64,000 nucleotides of DNA from assembly GCF_900113695.1 (NCBI RefSeq), contig NZ_FOQH01000004.1, forward strand, positions 1 to 64,000. Reading direction: 5' to 3'. The stretch is from Albimonas pacifica (GTDB taxonomy: Bacteria > Pseudomonadota > Alphaproteobacteria > Rhodobacterales > Rhodobacteraceae). This document shows, in pieces, positions 8,352 to 18,005 of the stretch (positions are counted from its first letter, which is position 1; every line of letters starts with the position of its first letter). The notes under the pieces are model-generated. The model saw only the letters and a list, made by a program, of their open reading frames with translations. It was not told where the DNA came from and made no database searches. The position numbers were made by a program, and so were the translations under genes.

Positions 8352-8921
8352 ATGGACATCGCCGACGCCAAGGCCGAGGCCCGCCGCGCCGCCTTCGCCC
8401 GCAGGCGGGAGGCGCGCCTGGCGCTGGGCCCCGCGCCGCAGGCCGCCACCGACGCGGCGCTGGCCGCCCTGCTGGCCCGCCCGGACGAGATCGTCGCCGG
8501 CTACATCCCGATCCGCACCGAGATCGACCCCCGCCCCCTGATGACGCGCCTGCACGCCGCCGGCCGGCGCCTGTGCGTGCCGGTGATCGAGGCCGCGGGC
8601 CGGCCGCTGCGGTTCCGCGAATGGACGCCGGAGACGGAGATGGTCGAGGGCCCCTTCGGCGCCGCGGTCCCCGCCGCGGGCGCCTGGCTGACCCCCGGCG
8701 CGCTGATCGTGCCGCTGGTGGCCTTCGACGCGGGCCTGCTGCGGCTGGGCTATGGCGGGGGCTTCTACGACCGCACGCTCGAGGCGCTGGCGCGCCCGCC
8801 CGCCCCGCCCCCCTTCGCGCTGGGCCTCGCCTATGCCGCGCAGGAGGCCGGGCCCCTGCCCGCCGAGCCCACCGACCGCCCCCTCGACGCCGTCGCCACC
8901 GAGACCGGCCTGCGCCCCTGA
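8352..8921 (+). CDS. 5-formyltetrahydrofolate cyclo-ligase
   Basis: ATP-dependent enzyme that converts 5-formyl-THF to 5,10-methenyl-THF, returning a storage form of folate to one-carbon metabolism. The 189-residue length is typical. Visible features are an Arg/Ala-rich N-terminal helix (KAEARRAAFARRREARLAL) corresponding to the family's RK-rich start, the IPIRTEIDPRPL segment, and the C-terminal nucleotide-binding signature (PLVAFDAGLLRLGYGGGFYDRTL, written here in part: LGYGGGFYDR at about 131-140). In many proteobacteria this gene sits by the 6S RNA gene; no 6S-like structure was identified here. The start is the ATG at 8352; upstream in-frame sequence covers the tRNA terminator and is not coding. 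Confidence 0.93.
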   Translation: MDIADAKAEARRAAFARRREARLALGPAPQAATDAALAALLARPDEIVAGYIPIRTEIDPRPLMTRLHAAGRRLCVPVIEAAGRPLRFREWTPETEMVEGPFGAAVPAAGAWLTPGALIVPLVAFDAGLLRLGYGGGFYDRTLEALARPPAPPPFALGLAYAAQEAGPLPAEPTDRPLDAVATETGLRP

Positions 8922-9078
8922 CGCCCGCCCCGCGCCGGCGGCCGCATGGCCGCCCAGGCGCAGGCGCCTCGCCCGCGGGACGCAGGGGGGCGGCGGGGTT
9001 GCGGGAACGCTCGGCCGCGTCGGGCGGCCGAGCCGGGCTGGGCGTCGAGGCGGGGCGAGGCGGGCGGATCGCCCCGGC

Positions 9079-10332
9079 TCAGGCCGCGCGGGCGGCCGGC
9101 GCGGCGGCGGCGAGGGCGAGGCCGTCGACGATCGAGCCGAAGGCGTCCGAGCGCTCGATCCGCGCCGCGGGGCAGGCGGCCTCGGCCTCCTGCGAGACCA
9201 GCGTCATCAGCGAGGAGCCGCCCACCAGGATCACCGAGCCGACCTCGCCCGGCGCGATGCCGGCCAGGCGCAGGGTCTCGTCCATCGCCGCGCGCAGCTC
9301 GCCCCGGAAACCCTCCAGCGAGGTGTCGAGCGAGGCGGGCGAGATCGGCGCGGCCAGGGCGCGCTCGACGCAGGCCATGTCGATGACCGCGCCCTCGGCC
9401 CCGCCGTTGGCGGCGATCTTGCCGGCCTCGACCGCGAAGGCGAGCTCGTGGCCGCGCTGGTCGCGGATCACGCGGGCGAGGCGCTCCATGGCGGCGGGGT
9501 CCACGGCCTCCTTGACCATGCCCTCGACCAGGCGCTCGGTCTCGCGGGTGTAGAGGAAGGGGATCGTGGCCCAGGTGGAGAGCTCGACGTAGGTGGCGTT
9601 GGGCACCGGGCGCAGGGCGCCGCTCATCGGCTCGCGCAGCTCGCCGTGCAGGCCCAGCAGGGGCATGGCGTGGGTCATCGAGACGGCGTGGTCGAAGTCG
9701 GTGCCGCCCAGCCGCACGCCGTGGGAGGCGAGGATCGAGACCTGGCCGCCCTCGACCCGGAAGGCGGAGAAGTCCGAGGTGCCGCCGCCGATGTCGACCA
9801 CCAGCCCGACCTCGCCGGCGCGGCCGAGGCCGTGGGCGGCCAGCGCCGCCGCCTCGGGCTCGTACATGAAGGCCACGTCCCGGAAGCCGGCGGCGAGGTA
9901 GCAGGCGCGCAGGTCCTCCTCGGCGCGGGCGTCGCGGGCGGGGTCGGGGTGGAAGCGGACCGGGCGGCCGGAGAGGGCGGTCTCGAAGCGCAGGCCCGAG
10001 GCGGCCTCGGCGCGGGCCTTCACCTCGCGCAGGAAGGCGGCGACGACGAGGGCGAGGGTGCGGCGGCGGCCGCCCAGCAGGCGCTGCTCGTGGAAGAGGG
10101 GGGTTCCGAGGACGCTTTTCAGGGCGCGCATGTAGCGGCCCTCGTCGCCCTCGATCAGGGCCTCGGCGGCGGCGGAGCCGATGCGCATGGGGCCGTCGAG
10201 GGGGAAGAAGACGGCGGTGGGCAGGGTGTCCGCGGCGCCCTCGACCGGCAGGCGGCGGGGGGCGGCGCCGTCGAGGATGGCGGCGGCCGAGTTGGAGGTT
10301 CCGAAGTCGATGGCGAGGGGGAGGTCGGTCAT
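9079..10332 (-). CDS. Hsp70-family protein, YegD-like
   Basis: A 417-residue actin-fold ATPase of the Hsp70 superfamily. It has the phosphate-1 motif AIDFGTSNS at 6-14, phosphate-2 motif LVVDIGGGTSDFS (about 188-200) and an adenosine-type motif SVILVGGSSLMTLV near the C-terminus (about 375-388). The substrate-binding domain and lid of DnaK are absent, as in YegD, so it is probably not a classical foldase. Client and role are unknown. The ATG at 10332 begins the conserved part (MTDLPLAIDFG); a longer frame upstream adds low-complexity Arg/Pro residues. It stands alone between GC-rich spacers. Confidence 0.9.
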   Translation of the reverse strand: MTDLPLAIDFGTSNSAAAILDGAAPRRLPVEGAADTLPTAVFFPLDGPMRIGSAAAEALIEGDEGRYMRALKSVLGTPLFHEQRLLGGRRRTLALVVAAFLREVKARAEAASGLRFETALSGRPVRFHPDPARDARAEEDLRACYLAAGFRDVAFMYEPEAAALAAHGLGRAGEVGLVVDIGGGTSDFSAFRVEGGQVSILASHGVRLGGTDFDHAVSMTHAMPLLGLHGELREPMSGALRPVPNATYVELSTWATIPFLYTRETERLVEGMVKEAVDPAAMERLARVIRDQRGHELAFAVEAGKIAANGGAEGAVIDMACVERALAAPISPASLDTSLEGFRGELRAAMDETLRLAGIAPGEVGSVILVGGSSLMTLVSQEAEAACPAARIERSDAFGSIVDGLALAAAAPAARAA

Positions 10333-11009
10333 CGGGCAGCTCCTGTCGGGCGGGCGGTCGCGGCGGGAAGGCGCGCGGCTACCCGATCCCCGCCCGCACG
10401 GCAACGATTCGCGCCCCGCGCCGGCGGAGCGAGGCGCCGCGTCGGGCGTCGCGCCCCCGGCCAGGTCCCGCCCGCGGCGCAGGGCGGGCGGGGCGCCCGG
10501 CGGCCGTCGGGGCCGGCGTTGCGCCGGGCGAAGCCCGGGCCGGGCGGCGGGGCGGGCGGCGAAGCCCGGGGCGAAGGTCGCGCCCGGGCGACGCGCGGCG
10601 GCGCTCGGGGCGGAGCCGGAAGGCGCGCCTCGCGCGGGGCGCCCGGCCCGGCGGACGACCGCGCCGGAAGGCGCGCGGAGAGGGCGCCCGGGGCCGCAAG
10701 CGGCGTCGCGAAGGGCGGGCGTGGAGGGCGCCCGGACCGGCGGAGGCCGGCGCGTCGGGCCCCTGCCCCGCGCGGCGGCGGCCGCCGGCGCCGGCGGATC
10801 CGGGCGCCGAGCCTCGGCCGGAGCGCCGCCCCCCGCCCCTTCCGCCGCCTCATCTCCCGCCCCTCCGCCGTCCGGGCGCGCCGCCCGCCGGAGGCCCAGG
10901 CCCGCCCGCAGGGCGCCTGCGGGCCGGAGGGACCGCCCCCGACGGATCTCGGCGCCCTCGACGCTCCGCGCCCTTCCTGCGGGGCGGCGACCGGCCTAGG
11001 TTTCCGGGC
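10333..11009 (+). other. 677-base GC-rich gene-free spacer
   Basis: No credible gene on either strand; open frames here are a by-product of the extreme G+C content (well above 80% by eye). It contains two recurrent modules: GCGGAGCGAGGCGCCGC at 10425-10441, shared with the spacer at 16084, and GGCCCAGGCCCGCCCGCAGGGCGCCTGCGG at about 10887-10916, which matches the tail end of the nested-palindrome element and looks like a fragment of it. The helicase gene begins right after it. Confidence 0.6.
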
Positions 11010-13493
11010 ATGGACGCCGCCGCCGCCCCCTCCGACCTGCTGCCGCCCCGCTTCGCCGACTGGTTCGCCCGGCGGGGCTGGCAGGCGCATCCCCACCAGC
11101 TCGCCCTGCTGGAGCGCGCCCGGCTGGGCGGCGCGGACCTGCTCGTCGCCCCCACCGGCGGCGGCAAGACGCTGGCGGGGTTCCTGCCCTCGCTGGTCGC
11201 GCTCGAGGGCGCGCCGCGGCCGGGGCTGCACACGCTCTACGTCTCGCCCCTGAAGGCGCTGGCGGCCGACATCCGGCGCAACCTGCAGAGGCCGATCGAG
11301 GAGATGGGCCTCTCGATCCGGGTCGAGGACCGCACCGGCGACACCAGGGCCTCCGCCCGCCGCCGCCAGCGCGCCGACCCGCCGCAGATCCTGCTGACCA
11401 CGCCCGAGAGCCTGGCCCTGCTGCTCAGCTACGAGGACGCGCCGCGGATCTTCGCCGGCCTCGCCCGCGTGATCGTCGACGAGGCCCATGCGCTCGCCGA
11501 ATCGAAGCGCGGCGACCAGCTGATGCTGGGGCTCGCCCGCCTGCGCCGCCTCTCGCCCGACCTGACCGTCGCGGGCCTCTCGGCCACCGTCGAGGACCCG
11601 GCGAAGCTGGGCCGCTGGCTGTCCCCCTCCGGCTGCCGGGTGCTGACCGCCGATCCGGGGCCCGAGCCCGACATCGCCATGCTGGAGGCGGCGGCCCCGC
11701 CGCCCTGGACCGGCCAGGGCGGCCGCTACGCCGCCCCGGAGGTGATGGAGCTGATCCGCCGCCACCGGACCACGCTGATCTTCCACAACACCCGCGCCCA
11801 GGCCGAGCTGTTCTTCCAGGCGCTGTGGGCCGCGAACGACGAGACCCTGCCCATCGCCATCCACCACGGCTCCCTCGACCGCGAGGCGCGCACGCGGGTG
11901 GAGGCGGCGATGGTCGCCGGCGCCCTGCGCGCGGTGGTCTGCACGGGGACGCTGGATCTCGGGATCGACTGGGGGGACGTGGACCTGGTGGTGCAGGTCG
12001 GCGCGCCCAAGAACGTCAAGCGGCTGGTGCAGCGGATCGGGCGGGCGAACCACCGCTACAACGCCCCCTCCCGCGCCCTGATCGTGCCCGCCAACCGCTT
12101 CGAGGTGCTGGAATGCCAGGCCGCGCTGGAGGCGGTGCGCGACCATGACCTCGACGGCGAGGCGGAGCGGCCGCCGTCGCTCGACGTGCTCTGCCAGCAC
12201 ATTCTCGCGACGGCCTGCGCGGGGCCGTTCCAGGCCGACGCGCTCTATGACGAGGTCCGCCTCGCGGGCCCCTACGCCGACCTCCCCCGCGCGGATTTCG
12301 ACGCCTGCCTCGCGTTCTGCGCCACCGGCGGCTACGCGCTCGCCGCCTACGACCGCTGGAAGCGGCTGGTGGAGGCGCCGCCCGGGACCTTCCGCCTGCG
12401 CGACCCGCGCCTGACGCGGGCGATCCGCATGAACCTCGGCACCATCGTCGGCACGGAGACGCTGGGCGTGCGCCTGAAGGGCAAGCGCGGCGGAGGGCCG
12501 AAGCTGGGCGAGGTCGAGGAGGACTTCGCCGCCACCCTCTCGCCCGGCGACACCTTCCTGATCGGCGGCGAGGTGGTGCGCTTCGACGCGTTGCGCGAAC
12601 TGACGCTCGAGGTCTCCCGCGCCCCCGGCCGCAAGCCCAGGATCGCGGTTTTCGGGGGCACCAAGTTCTCCACCTCCACGCTGCTGTCGAACCGGGTGAT
12701 GGACCTGCTGCAGGCCCCGGAGCGCTGGGCGACGCTGCCGCCGGCGGTGGAGAGCTGGCTGCGCCTGCAGGCCGAGCGCTCCGAGATCCCCCCGCGCGAT
12801 GGGCTGCTGGTCGAGACCTTCGCCCGCGGTCTCGCCGGCGTCGGCCACGCGGGCTTCCCCGGCGCCGGAGGCGGGGACCTGCGCCACCATCTCGGCGTCT
12901 ACGGCTTCGCCGGGCGCAACGCCCACCAGACGCTGGGCCTGCTGCTGACCCGGCGGATGGAGACGGCGGGGCTGGCGCCGCTGGGCTTCGTCGCCTCCGA
13001 CTACGCGCTGCTGATCTGGGGGCTGGAGGAGGTGGTCGACCCCGCCCCCCTGTTCGAGCCCGAGGGCCTGCGCGAGGGGCTGGACCTCTGGCTCGGCGAC
13101 AACGCCGTGATGAAGCGCACCTTCCGCTCGGCCGCGATCATCGCGGGCCTGATCGAGCGCAACCAGCCGGGCGGGCGGAAGTCCGGGCGGCAGGCGACCT
13201 TCTCCTCGGACATCCTCTACGACACCCTGCGCCGCTACGACCCCGACCACCTGATGATGCGCATCACCCGGGACGAGGCGATGCGCGGCCTGGTCGACTT
13301 CGACCGGATCGAGGCGATGCTGACCCGCGCCGCCGGCCGCATCCGCCACGTGCGGGCCGAGGGCGTCACCCCGCTCGCCGCCCCCCTGCTGCTCGAGGTC
13401 GGCAAGGTCCCGATCAAGGGCGAGGGCGCCGAGCGGCTGGTCGAGGGCGAGGCCGCCGCCCTGATGGCCGAGGCGGGGCTGACCGGCGTCTAG
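11010..13493 (+). CDS. Ligase-associated-type DEXH-box helicase (Lhr family)
   Basis: Superfamily 2 helicase of 827 residues, close to the Lhr-like DEXH proteins that usually travel with an ATP-dependent DNA ligase, an exonuclease and an MBL nuclease in a repair cassette. Motif I is PTGGGKT at 48-54, motif Ia [13 protein letters not shown] follows at 78-90, motif II DEAH at 157-160, motif III SAT in [10 protein letters not shown], and motif [11 protein letters not shown] in the second RecA domain. A winged-helix/Lhr core and a C-terminal domain rich in Arg and Leu follow. None of the usual cassette partners are in the window, so the gene is an orphan or its partners are elsewhere. Expected 3'-5' DNA translocase; substrate here is inferred. 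Confidence 0.92.
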   Translation: MDAAAAPSDLLPPRFADWFARRGWQAHPHQLALLERARLGGADLLVAPTGGGKTLAGFLPSLVALEGAPRPGLHTLYVSPLKALAADIRRNLQRPIEEMGLSIRVEDRTGDTRASARRRQRADPPQILLTTPESLALLLSYEDAPRIFAGLARVIVDEAHALAESKRGDQLMLGLARLRRLSPDLTVAGLSATVEDPAKLGRWLSPSGCRVLTADPGPEPDIAMLEAAAPPPWTGQGGRYAAPEVMELIRRHRTTLIFHNTRAQAELFFQALWAANDETLPIAIHHGSLDREARTRVEAAMVAGALRAVVCTGTLDLGIDWGDVDLVVQVGAPKNVKRLVQRIGRANHRYNAPSRALIVPANRFEVLECQAALEAVRDHDLDGEAERPPSLDVLCQHILATACAGPFQADALYDEVRLAGPYADLPRADFDACLAFCATGGYALAAYDRWKRLVEAPPGTFRLRDPRLTRAIRMNLGTIVGTETLGVRLKGKRGGGPKLGEVEEDFAATLSPGDTFLIGGEVVRFDALRELTLEVSRAPGRKPRIAVFGGTKFSTSTLLSNRVMDLLQAPERWATLPPAVESWLRLQAERSEIPPRDGLLVETFARGLAGVGHAGFPGAGGGDLRHHLGVYGFAGRNAHQTLGLLLTRRMETAGLAPLGFVASDYALLIWGLEEVVDPAPLFEPEGLREGLDLWLGDNAVMKRTFRSAAIIAGLIERNQPGGRKSGRQATFSSDILYDTLRRYDPDHLMMRITRDEAMRGLVDFDRIEAMLTRAAGRIRHVRAEGVTPLAAPLLLEVGKVPIKGEGAERLVEGEAAALMAEAGLTGV

Positions 13494-13660
13494 GCGCGCG
13501 AAGCACGCTCCCGCCGGCGTGTCCGGCGGAGTTTCCTCCGGACTTTCCGCAGGGGCGGCGTCTTGCGGAATCGCGCGCTTTCGACCACATTGCGTCCCAA
13601 GCGAGCCTCCCCACAGGACGGCGCGCTTTTTCCGCTTCGGCTACAAAGGACGTGAAGACC

Positions 13661-14203
13661 ATAGCCCGCAGACCGCATCAGGCGCCGCCCACCCGCGACA
13701 CCGGCCCCCGAGTGAACGACAAGATCCGCTGCCCCGAGATCCGCCTCATCGATCATGAGGGCGAGAATCGCGGCGTTCTGGATCCCCGCGACGCCCTGCG
13801 CATGGCCGAGGACGTCGGCCTCGACCTCGTCGAGATCTCGCCGAACGCCACGCCGCCGGTGTGCAAGATCATGGACTTCGGCAAGTTCAAGTACGAACAG
13901 CAGAAGAAGGCCAACGAGGCGCGCAAGAAGCAGCACATCATCGAGATCAAGGAAGTCAAGTTCCGTCCGAACATCGACAAGCACGACTACGATGTGAAGA
14001 TGCGCAACGTGACCCGCTTCCTCGAGGATGGCGACAAGGTGAAGGTGACGCTCCGCTTCCGCGGCCGCGAGATGGCGCACCAGGACCTCGGCCGCGACGT
14101 GCTCGAGCGGATCGCCGCCGACACGCTCGAGCTCGGCAAGGTCGAGTCGATGCCCAAGATGGAAGGCCGCCAGATGATCATGGTGATCGCGCCCAAGGCG
14201 TGA
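13661..14203 (+). CDS. infC: Translation initiation factor IF-3
   Basis: IF-3 keeps ribosomal subunits apart and checks start-codon pairing. Both domains are present: the N-domain ([20 protein letters not shown]) and C-domain ([22 protein letters not shown] ... [10 protein letters not shown], quoted in parts), 180 residues. I place the start at an ATA at 13661, giving the familiar ARRPHQAPP beginning, with AAAGGA ten bases upstream. A GTG at 13652 is in frame but only one base from that ribosome site. Non-standard starts (ATT, ATA, ATC) on infC are known as the basis of autoregulation, because IF-3 rejects such codons. No rpmI-rplT follows; a terminator-like hairpin does. Confidence 0.93.
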   Translation: MARRPHQAPPTRDTGPRVNDKIRCPEIRLIDHEGENRGVLDPRDALRMAEDVGLDLVEISPNATPPVCKIMDFGKFKYEQQKKANEARKKQHIIEIKEVKFRPNIDKHDYDVKMRNVTRFLEDGDKVKVTLRFRGREMAHQDLGRDVLERIAADTLELGKVESMPKMEGRQMIMVIAPKA

Positions 14204-14225
14204 TCCGGGATCTTCGGGCGATCGA

Positions 14226-14264
14226 AGGGGCGCGCGCCGCAGGGTGCGCGCCCCTCGTCGTTTC
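14226..14264 (+). terminator. Terminator-like hairpin after infC
   Basis: AGGGGCGCGC (14226-14235) pairs with GCGCGCCCCT (14246-14255), a perfect 10-bp stem with a 10-base loop, 22 bases beyond the infC stop. The following CGTCGTTTCC is a weak T run. Confidence 0.55.
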
Positions 14265-14382
14265 CGCGGCGGGGCGCACGCCCTCGGCGGTCGCGGCGAG
14301 GCCCGCCCCGCGGGCGCCCCGGGCCTGACCCGGGGCCTCCCACCGCCCGCCGCGGGCGCGCCGCGGGGGGAGCGCGCCGCCC

Positions 14383-14898
14383 TCAGTCCAGCGGGATCGC
14401 CGTGGTCGAGCGCACCACCTTCAGCGAGAACGAGGACTGCATCTGCGCCACCCCCGGCAGCTGCGCCAGCGCCTCGCGGTGGATGCGGGCGAAATCCTCG
14501 GGGTCGCGGGCCAGGATCTTCAGCAGGTAGTCGGCCGAGCCCGCCATCAGGTGGCATTCCATCACGTCGGGGATGCGGGCGACCGCCGTCTCGAAGGCGT
14601 CGAGCAGCTCGGTGGTCTGGCCGGAGAGCTTGATCTCCACGAAGACGGTCGAGCGGCGGCCGGCGGCCTTGGGCTCCAGCAGGGCCGCGTAGCCGCGGAT
14701 CACGCCCTCGGCCTCCAGCCGCGCCACCCGCCGGTGGCAGGCCGAGGGCGAGAGATGCACCCGCTCGGCGAGCTCCGAGTTCGGCAGCCGCCCATCCGCC
14801 TGCAGCACCGCCAGGATGGCGAGATCGATGGAATCGAGCGCCGCAGGGGCGAGGGGCGCGAGGGTCTTCGAGGATCGGGTCCGCATGCGTGCGATCAT
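14383..14898 (-). CDS. Lrp/AsnC-family transcriptional regulator
   Basis: A feast/famine regulator of 171 residues. The N-terminal winged helix-turn-helix is clear (LDSIDLAILAVLQADGRLPN, then SELAERVHLSPSACHRRVARLEAEGVIRGY), followed by an RAM ligand-binding domain (about 85-165) with the VMECHLMAGSADYLLKIL segment. These proteins usually form octamers and sense amino acids. Two start codons are possible, at 14898 and 14886; neither has a convincing ribosome site. It is divergent from the oxidoreductase at 15037, with 138 bases between, so it may control that gene, though no operator was identified. Confidence 0.9.
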   Translation of the reverse strand: MIARMRTRSSKTLAPLAPAALDSIDLAILAVLQADGRLPNSELAERVHLSPSACHRRVARLEAEGVIRGYAALLEPKAAGRRSTVFVEIKLSGQTTELLDAFETAVARIPDVMECHLMAGSADYLLKILARDPEDFARIHREALAQLPGVAQMQSSFSLKVVRSTTAIPLD

Positions 14899-15036
14899 TG
14901 CGCATGGAGACCGCCGGCGCCATCCCCCGCGCGCGCCCCTGCCGCCGCGGCGCGCTTGACTTGCCCGTCACCCTCGGGCGCCCTGCGCGCCGGAGAACAG
15001 CGGGGCCGCGACCCCGCGCAGGGAGGAGACCACGCC

Positions 15037-16044
15037 ATGACCCGCACCCGCCAGGTCGTCATCCGGGAGCTGCCGAAGGGCGCGCTCGCCGCCTCGAACT
15101 TCGCGCTGACGGAGGCGGAGCTGCCGGCGCCGGAGGAGGGCGAGGCGCTGGTGAAGACGATCCTGATGTCGATCGACGCCGCCAACCGCGCCTGGATGCA
15201 GGGCGCCACCTACCGCGAGGCGGTGAAGGCCGGCGACGTGATGCACACTTACGCCATCGCCGAGGTGGTCGAGAGCCGGGATCCGTCGCTGGCCCCCGGC
15301 GACGTGGTCGCCGTCGAATCGGGCTGGACCGAATACGCGGTGGTGAAGGCCCGCAAGGCGATCAGGCTGCCGGCGGTGCGGCCGCTGTCGAACCTGCTCT
15401 CGGTCTTCGGCATCGCCGGCAAGACCGCCTATCACGGGCTGGTGCACGTGGGCCGGCCGAAGGCGGGAGAGACGGTGCTGGTCTCGGCCGCCGCCGGCTC
15501 GGTCGGCATGTACGTGGGCCAGATCGCCAAGGCGCTGGGCTGCCGGGCGGTGGGGATCGCGGGCGGCGCGGAGAAATGCGCCTGGGTGGTCGAGGAGCTG
15601 GGCTTCGACGCCTGCGTCGACTACCGCGACCCCGGCTTCTTCAAGGCGCTGAAGGCGGCCTGCCCGGACGGGGTGGACGTCTATTTCGACAACGTCGGCG
15701 GCACGATCCTCGAGACGGCGCTGTTCCTGATGAACCTCAAGGGGCGGGTGGTCTGCTGCGGGGCGGTCTCGCAATACGACGAGACGGCGCCCACGGGCCC
15801 GCGCAACCTGCCCGGGCTGGTGGTGGTCAAGCGGCTGCGGATGGAGGGGTTCATCGTCATGGACTTCGCCGACAAGGACGCCGAGGCGAACGAGAAGCTG
15901 GCCGGCTGGGTGCAGTCCGGCGCGCTGAAGGTGGCCGAGGACGTGGTCGAGGGCCTCGAGAACGCCCCCGCCGCCCTGATCGGCCTGCTGAAGGGCGAGA
16001 ACCGCGGCAAGCGCATGGTCCGCGTCGCCCCCGACCCCGCCTGA
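15037..16044 (+). CDS. NADP-dependent MDR-type oxidoreductase
   Basis: Zinc-independent medium-chain reductase of the leukotriene B4 dehydrogenase / CurA (YncB) type, 335 residues, reducing enone double bonds with NADPH. A GroES-like N-terminal part (residues 1-130) is followed by a Rossmann domain with VSAAAGSVGMYVGQIAKALG (about 148-167) as the dinucleotide motif and the family's DVYFDNVGG segment. The substrate is not evident. A ribosome site GGGAGGAG lies eight bases before the ATG. Divergent from an Lrp regulator; the frame extends far upstream but only by chance. Confidence 0.92.
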   Translation: MTRTRQVVIRELPKGALAASNFALTEAELPAPEEGEALVKTILMSIDAANRAWMQGATYREAVKAGDVMHTYAIAEVVESRDPSLAPGDVVAVESGWTEYAVVKARKAIRLPAVRPLSNLLSVFGIAGKTAYHGLVHVGRPKAGETVLVSAAAGSVGMYVGQIAKALGCRAVGIAGGAEKCAWVVEELGFDACVDYRDPGFFKALKAACPDGVDVYFDNVGGTILETALFLMNLKGRVVCCGAVSQYDETAPTGPRNLPGLVVVKRLRMEGFIVMDFADKDAEANEKLAGWVQSGALKVAEDVVEGLENAPAALIGLLKGENRGKRMVRVAPDPA

Positions 16045-16494
16045 TCCGCAGAGCCAGGCCCCCGCGGCCGGCGTCCCGCGCGAGCGGAGCGAGGCGCCGC
16101 GGCAGGCGTCCCGCCCGGGGCTGGGGGTCCGCCCGCGGCGCGGGGCGGGCGCGCCGCGCGGGGGCGCCGTTTCCCGGCGCCGCCGTCGCACGGCGCCGGA
16201 AGGGGGCTCCCGACGTCCCGGCCGGGGCCTGCCCGCCGCACGCGCGACGCCCGCCCCGGCGCCGCGCGCCTGACGGAAACCAAGGGCGCGACCCCGACGC
16301 GGCGCCGCCGGCCCGCAGGGCCGGCCCTGCGACGCCGGCCGAGGGCGCCCGGCCCCGGCGCCGCCCGACGCCGGCCCGGGGCGACCGGGCCGCAGGCGCC
16401 GCCTCCCGCCCCGCGCCGCGAGCCCCACGGGACCCGCAGGCGCAAGGCCCGACGCGGCGCCCGGCCCGCAGGGCCGGGCTCGGCCCCGACGCGC
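16045..16494 (+). other. 450-base GC-rich spacer between convergent genes
   Basis: No gene seen. It shares with the 10333-11009 spacer the module GCGGAGCGAGGCGCCGC (16084-16100) and the downstream GTCCGCCCGCGGCGC...GGGCGGGCG pattern. A perfect 9-bp hairpin GCCCGGCCC-GCA-GGGCCGGGC at 16459-16479 lies just beyond the argG stop and may end its transcript. Confidence 0.55.
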
Positions 16495-17721
16495 TCAGCC
16501 CTTCAGCTTGCGGTCCCGCGTCGCCAGCAGCTTCAGCCGCAGCGCGTTGAGCTTGATGAACCCGGCCGCGTCCTTCTGGTCGTAGGCGCCCGCGTCGTCC
16601 TCGAAGGTCACGTGGGCCTCCGAGTAGAGCGACCGCTCCGACCACCGCCCCACCACGCTCGCCAGGCCCTTGTAGAGCTTCAGCCGCACCGTCCCCTCGA
16701 CATGGGTCTGGCTGAGGTCGATCGCCGCCTGCAGCATCTCCCGCTCCGGCGAGAACCAGTAGCCGTTGTAGATCAGCTCCGCATAGCGCGGCATCAGCTC
16801 GTCCTTCAGATGCGCCGCCCCGCGGTCGAGCGTGATCTGCTCGATCCCCCGGTGCGCCGCCAGCAGGATCGTGCCGCCCGGCGTCTCGTAGATGCCGCGG
16901 GACTTCATGCCCACGTAGCGCCCCTCGACCAGGTCCAGCCGGCCGATGCCGTGCTTGCGGCCATACTCGTTCAGCGCCGTCAGGATCGTCGCCGGGCTCA
17001 TCGCCTCGCCGTTGATCGAGACGGCGTCGCCCTTCTCGAAGCCCACTTCGATGAACTCGGGCGCGTCGGGCGCATCCTCGGGGTTCACCGTGCGCTGGTA
17101 GACGTAGTCGGGCGCGTCGACCGCCGGATCCTCCAGCACCTTGCCCTCGGACGAGGTGTGCAGGAGGTTCGCGTCGACCGAGAACGGCGCCTCGCCGCGC
17201 TTGTCCTTGGGCACCGGCACCTGGTTCCTCTCGGCCCACTCGATCAGCGTGGTGCGCGAGGTCAGCGACCACAGCCGCCAGGGCGCGATCACCTTGATGT
17301 CGGGGTTCAGCGCATAGGCCGACAGCTCGAACCGCACCTGGTCGTTGCCCTTGCCGGTCGCGCCGTGGGCGATGGCGTCGGCGCCGGTCTCCTGCGCGAT
17401 CTCCACCAGCCGCTTCGAGATCAGCGGCCGCGCGATCGAGGTGCCCAGCAGGTAGAGCCCCTCGTAGACCGCGTTGGCGCGGAACATCGGGAACACGAAA
17501 TCGCGCACGAACTCCTCGCGCACGTCCTCGATGTAGATGTTCTCGGGCTTGATCCCCAGCAGCTCGGCCTTCTTGCGCGCGGGGTCCAGCTCCTCGCCCT
17601 GGCCGAGATCGGCGGTGAAGGTGACGACCTCGCAGCCGTACTCCACCTGCAGCCACTTGAGGATGATCGAGGTGTCGAGTCCGCCCGAATAGGCGAGGAC
17701 GACTTTCTTGGGCGCGGACAT
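16495..17721 (-). CDS. argG: Argininosuccinate synthase
   Basis: Joins citrulline and aspartate with ATP to form argininosuccinate, the penultimate step of arginine synthesis. At 408 residues the length is standard. The PP-loop AYSGGLDTS is at 10-18, the second family signature [13 protein letters not shown] lies near 119-131, and the C-terminal helical oligomerisation segment ends in RKLKG. The start is ATG at 17721; no argH is next to it, which is common in alphaproteobacteria. It is divergent from the CaCA antiporter with 284 bases between; no promoter was firmly identified there. Confidence 0.98.
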   Translation of the reverse strand: MSAPKKVVLAYSGGLDTSIILKWLQVEYGCEVVTFTADLGQGEELDPARKKAELLGIKPENIYIEDVREEFVRDFVFPMFRANAVYEGLYLLGTSIARPLISKRLVEIAQETGADAIAHGATGKGNDQVRFELSAYALNPDIKVIAPWRLWSLTSRTTLIEWAERNQVPVPKDKRGEAPFSVDANLLHTSSEGKVLEDPAVDAPDYVYQRTVNPEDAPDAPEFIEVGFEKGDAVSINGEAMSPATILTALNEYGRKHGIGRLDLVEGRYVGMKSRGIYETPGGTILLAAHRGIEQITLDRGAAHLKDELMPRYAELIYNGYWFSPEREMLQAAIDLSQTHVEGTVRLKLYKGLASVVGRWSERSLYSEAHVTFEDDAGAYDQKDAAGFIKLNALRLKLLATRDRKLKG

Positions 17722-18005
17722 TGCGGGTCTCCGGGTTGCGGCCTTGCGCCGCGGCCAGGCCGTATGCCGGGCCGCGGGCGCGCCCGCGTTACCTCCGCCG
17801 CGTCACGGGCGCAAGAGCGGGCGGCCCGCCGACGGGGTTTCGCCGGCCCCGCCCGGGCCCGCCGCCCCCGCCCCGCCCGGCGCGACGCCCGCCCGCGGCC
17901 CGCCCCCGCGTCGCGCCGACGAGGGCGACCCCCCTTGCGCGTCCCGCGGCGATCCCCACCTGAGCCCCACTGCGCAGAGACCCGCGCAGAAGGGAATTCG
18001 CAGCC

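Noticed and set aside
10333-11009. Possible genes in the GC-rich spacer
   Set aside because: All frames are Arg/Pro/Gly/Ala low-complexity without start-site signals; best explained by composition.
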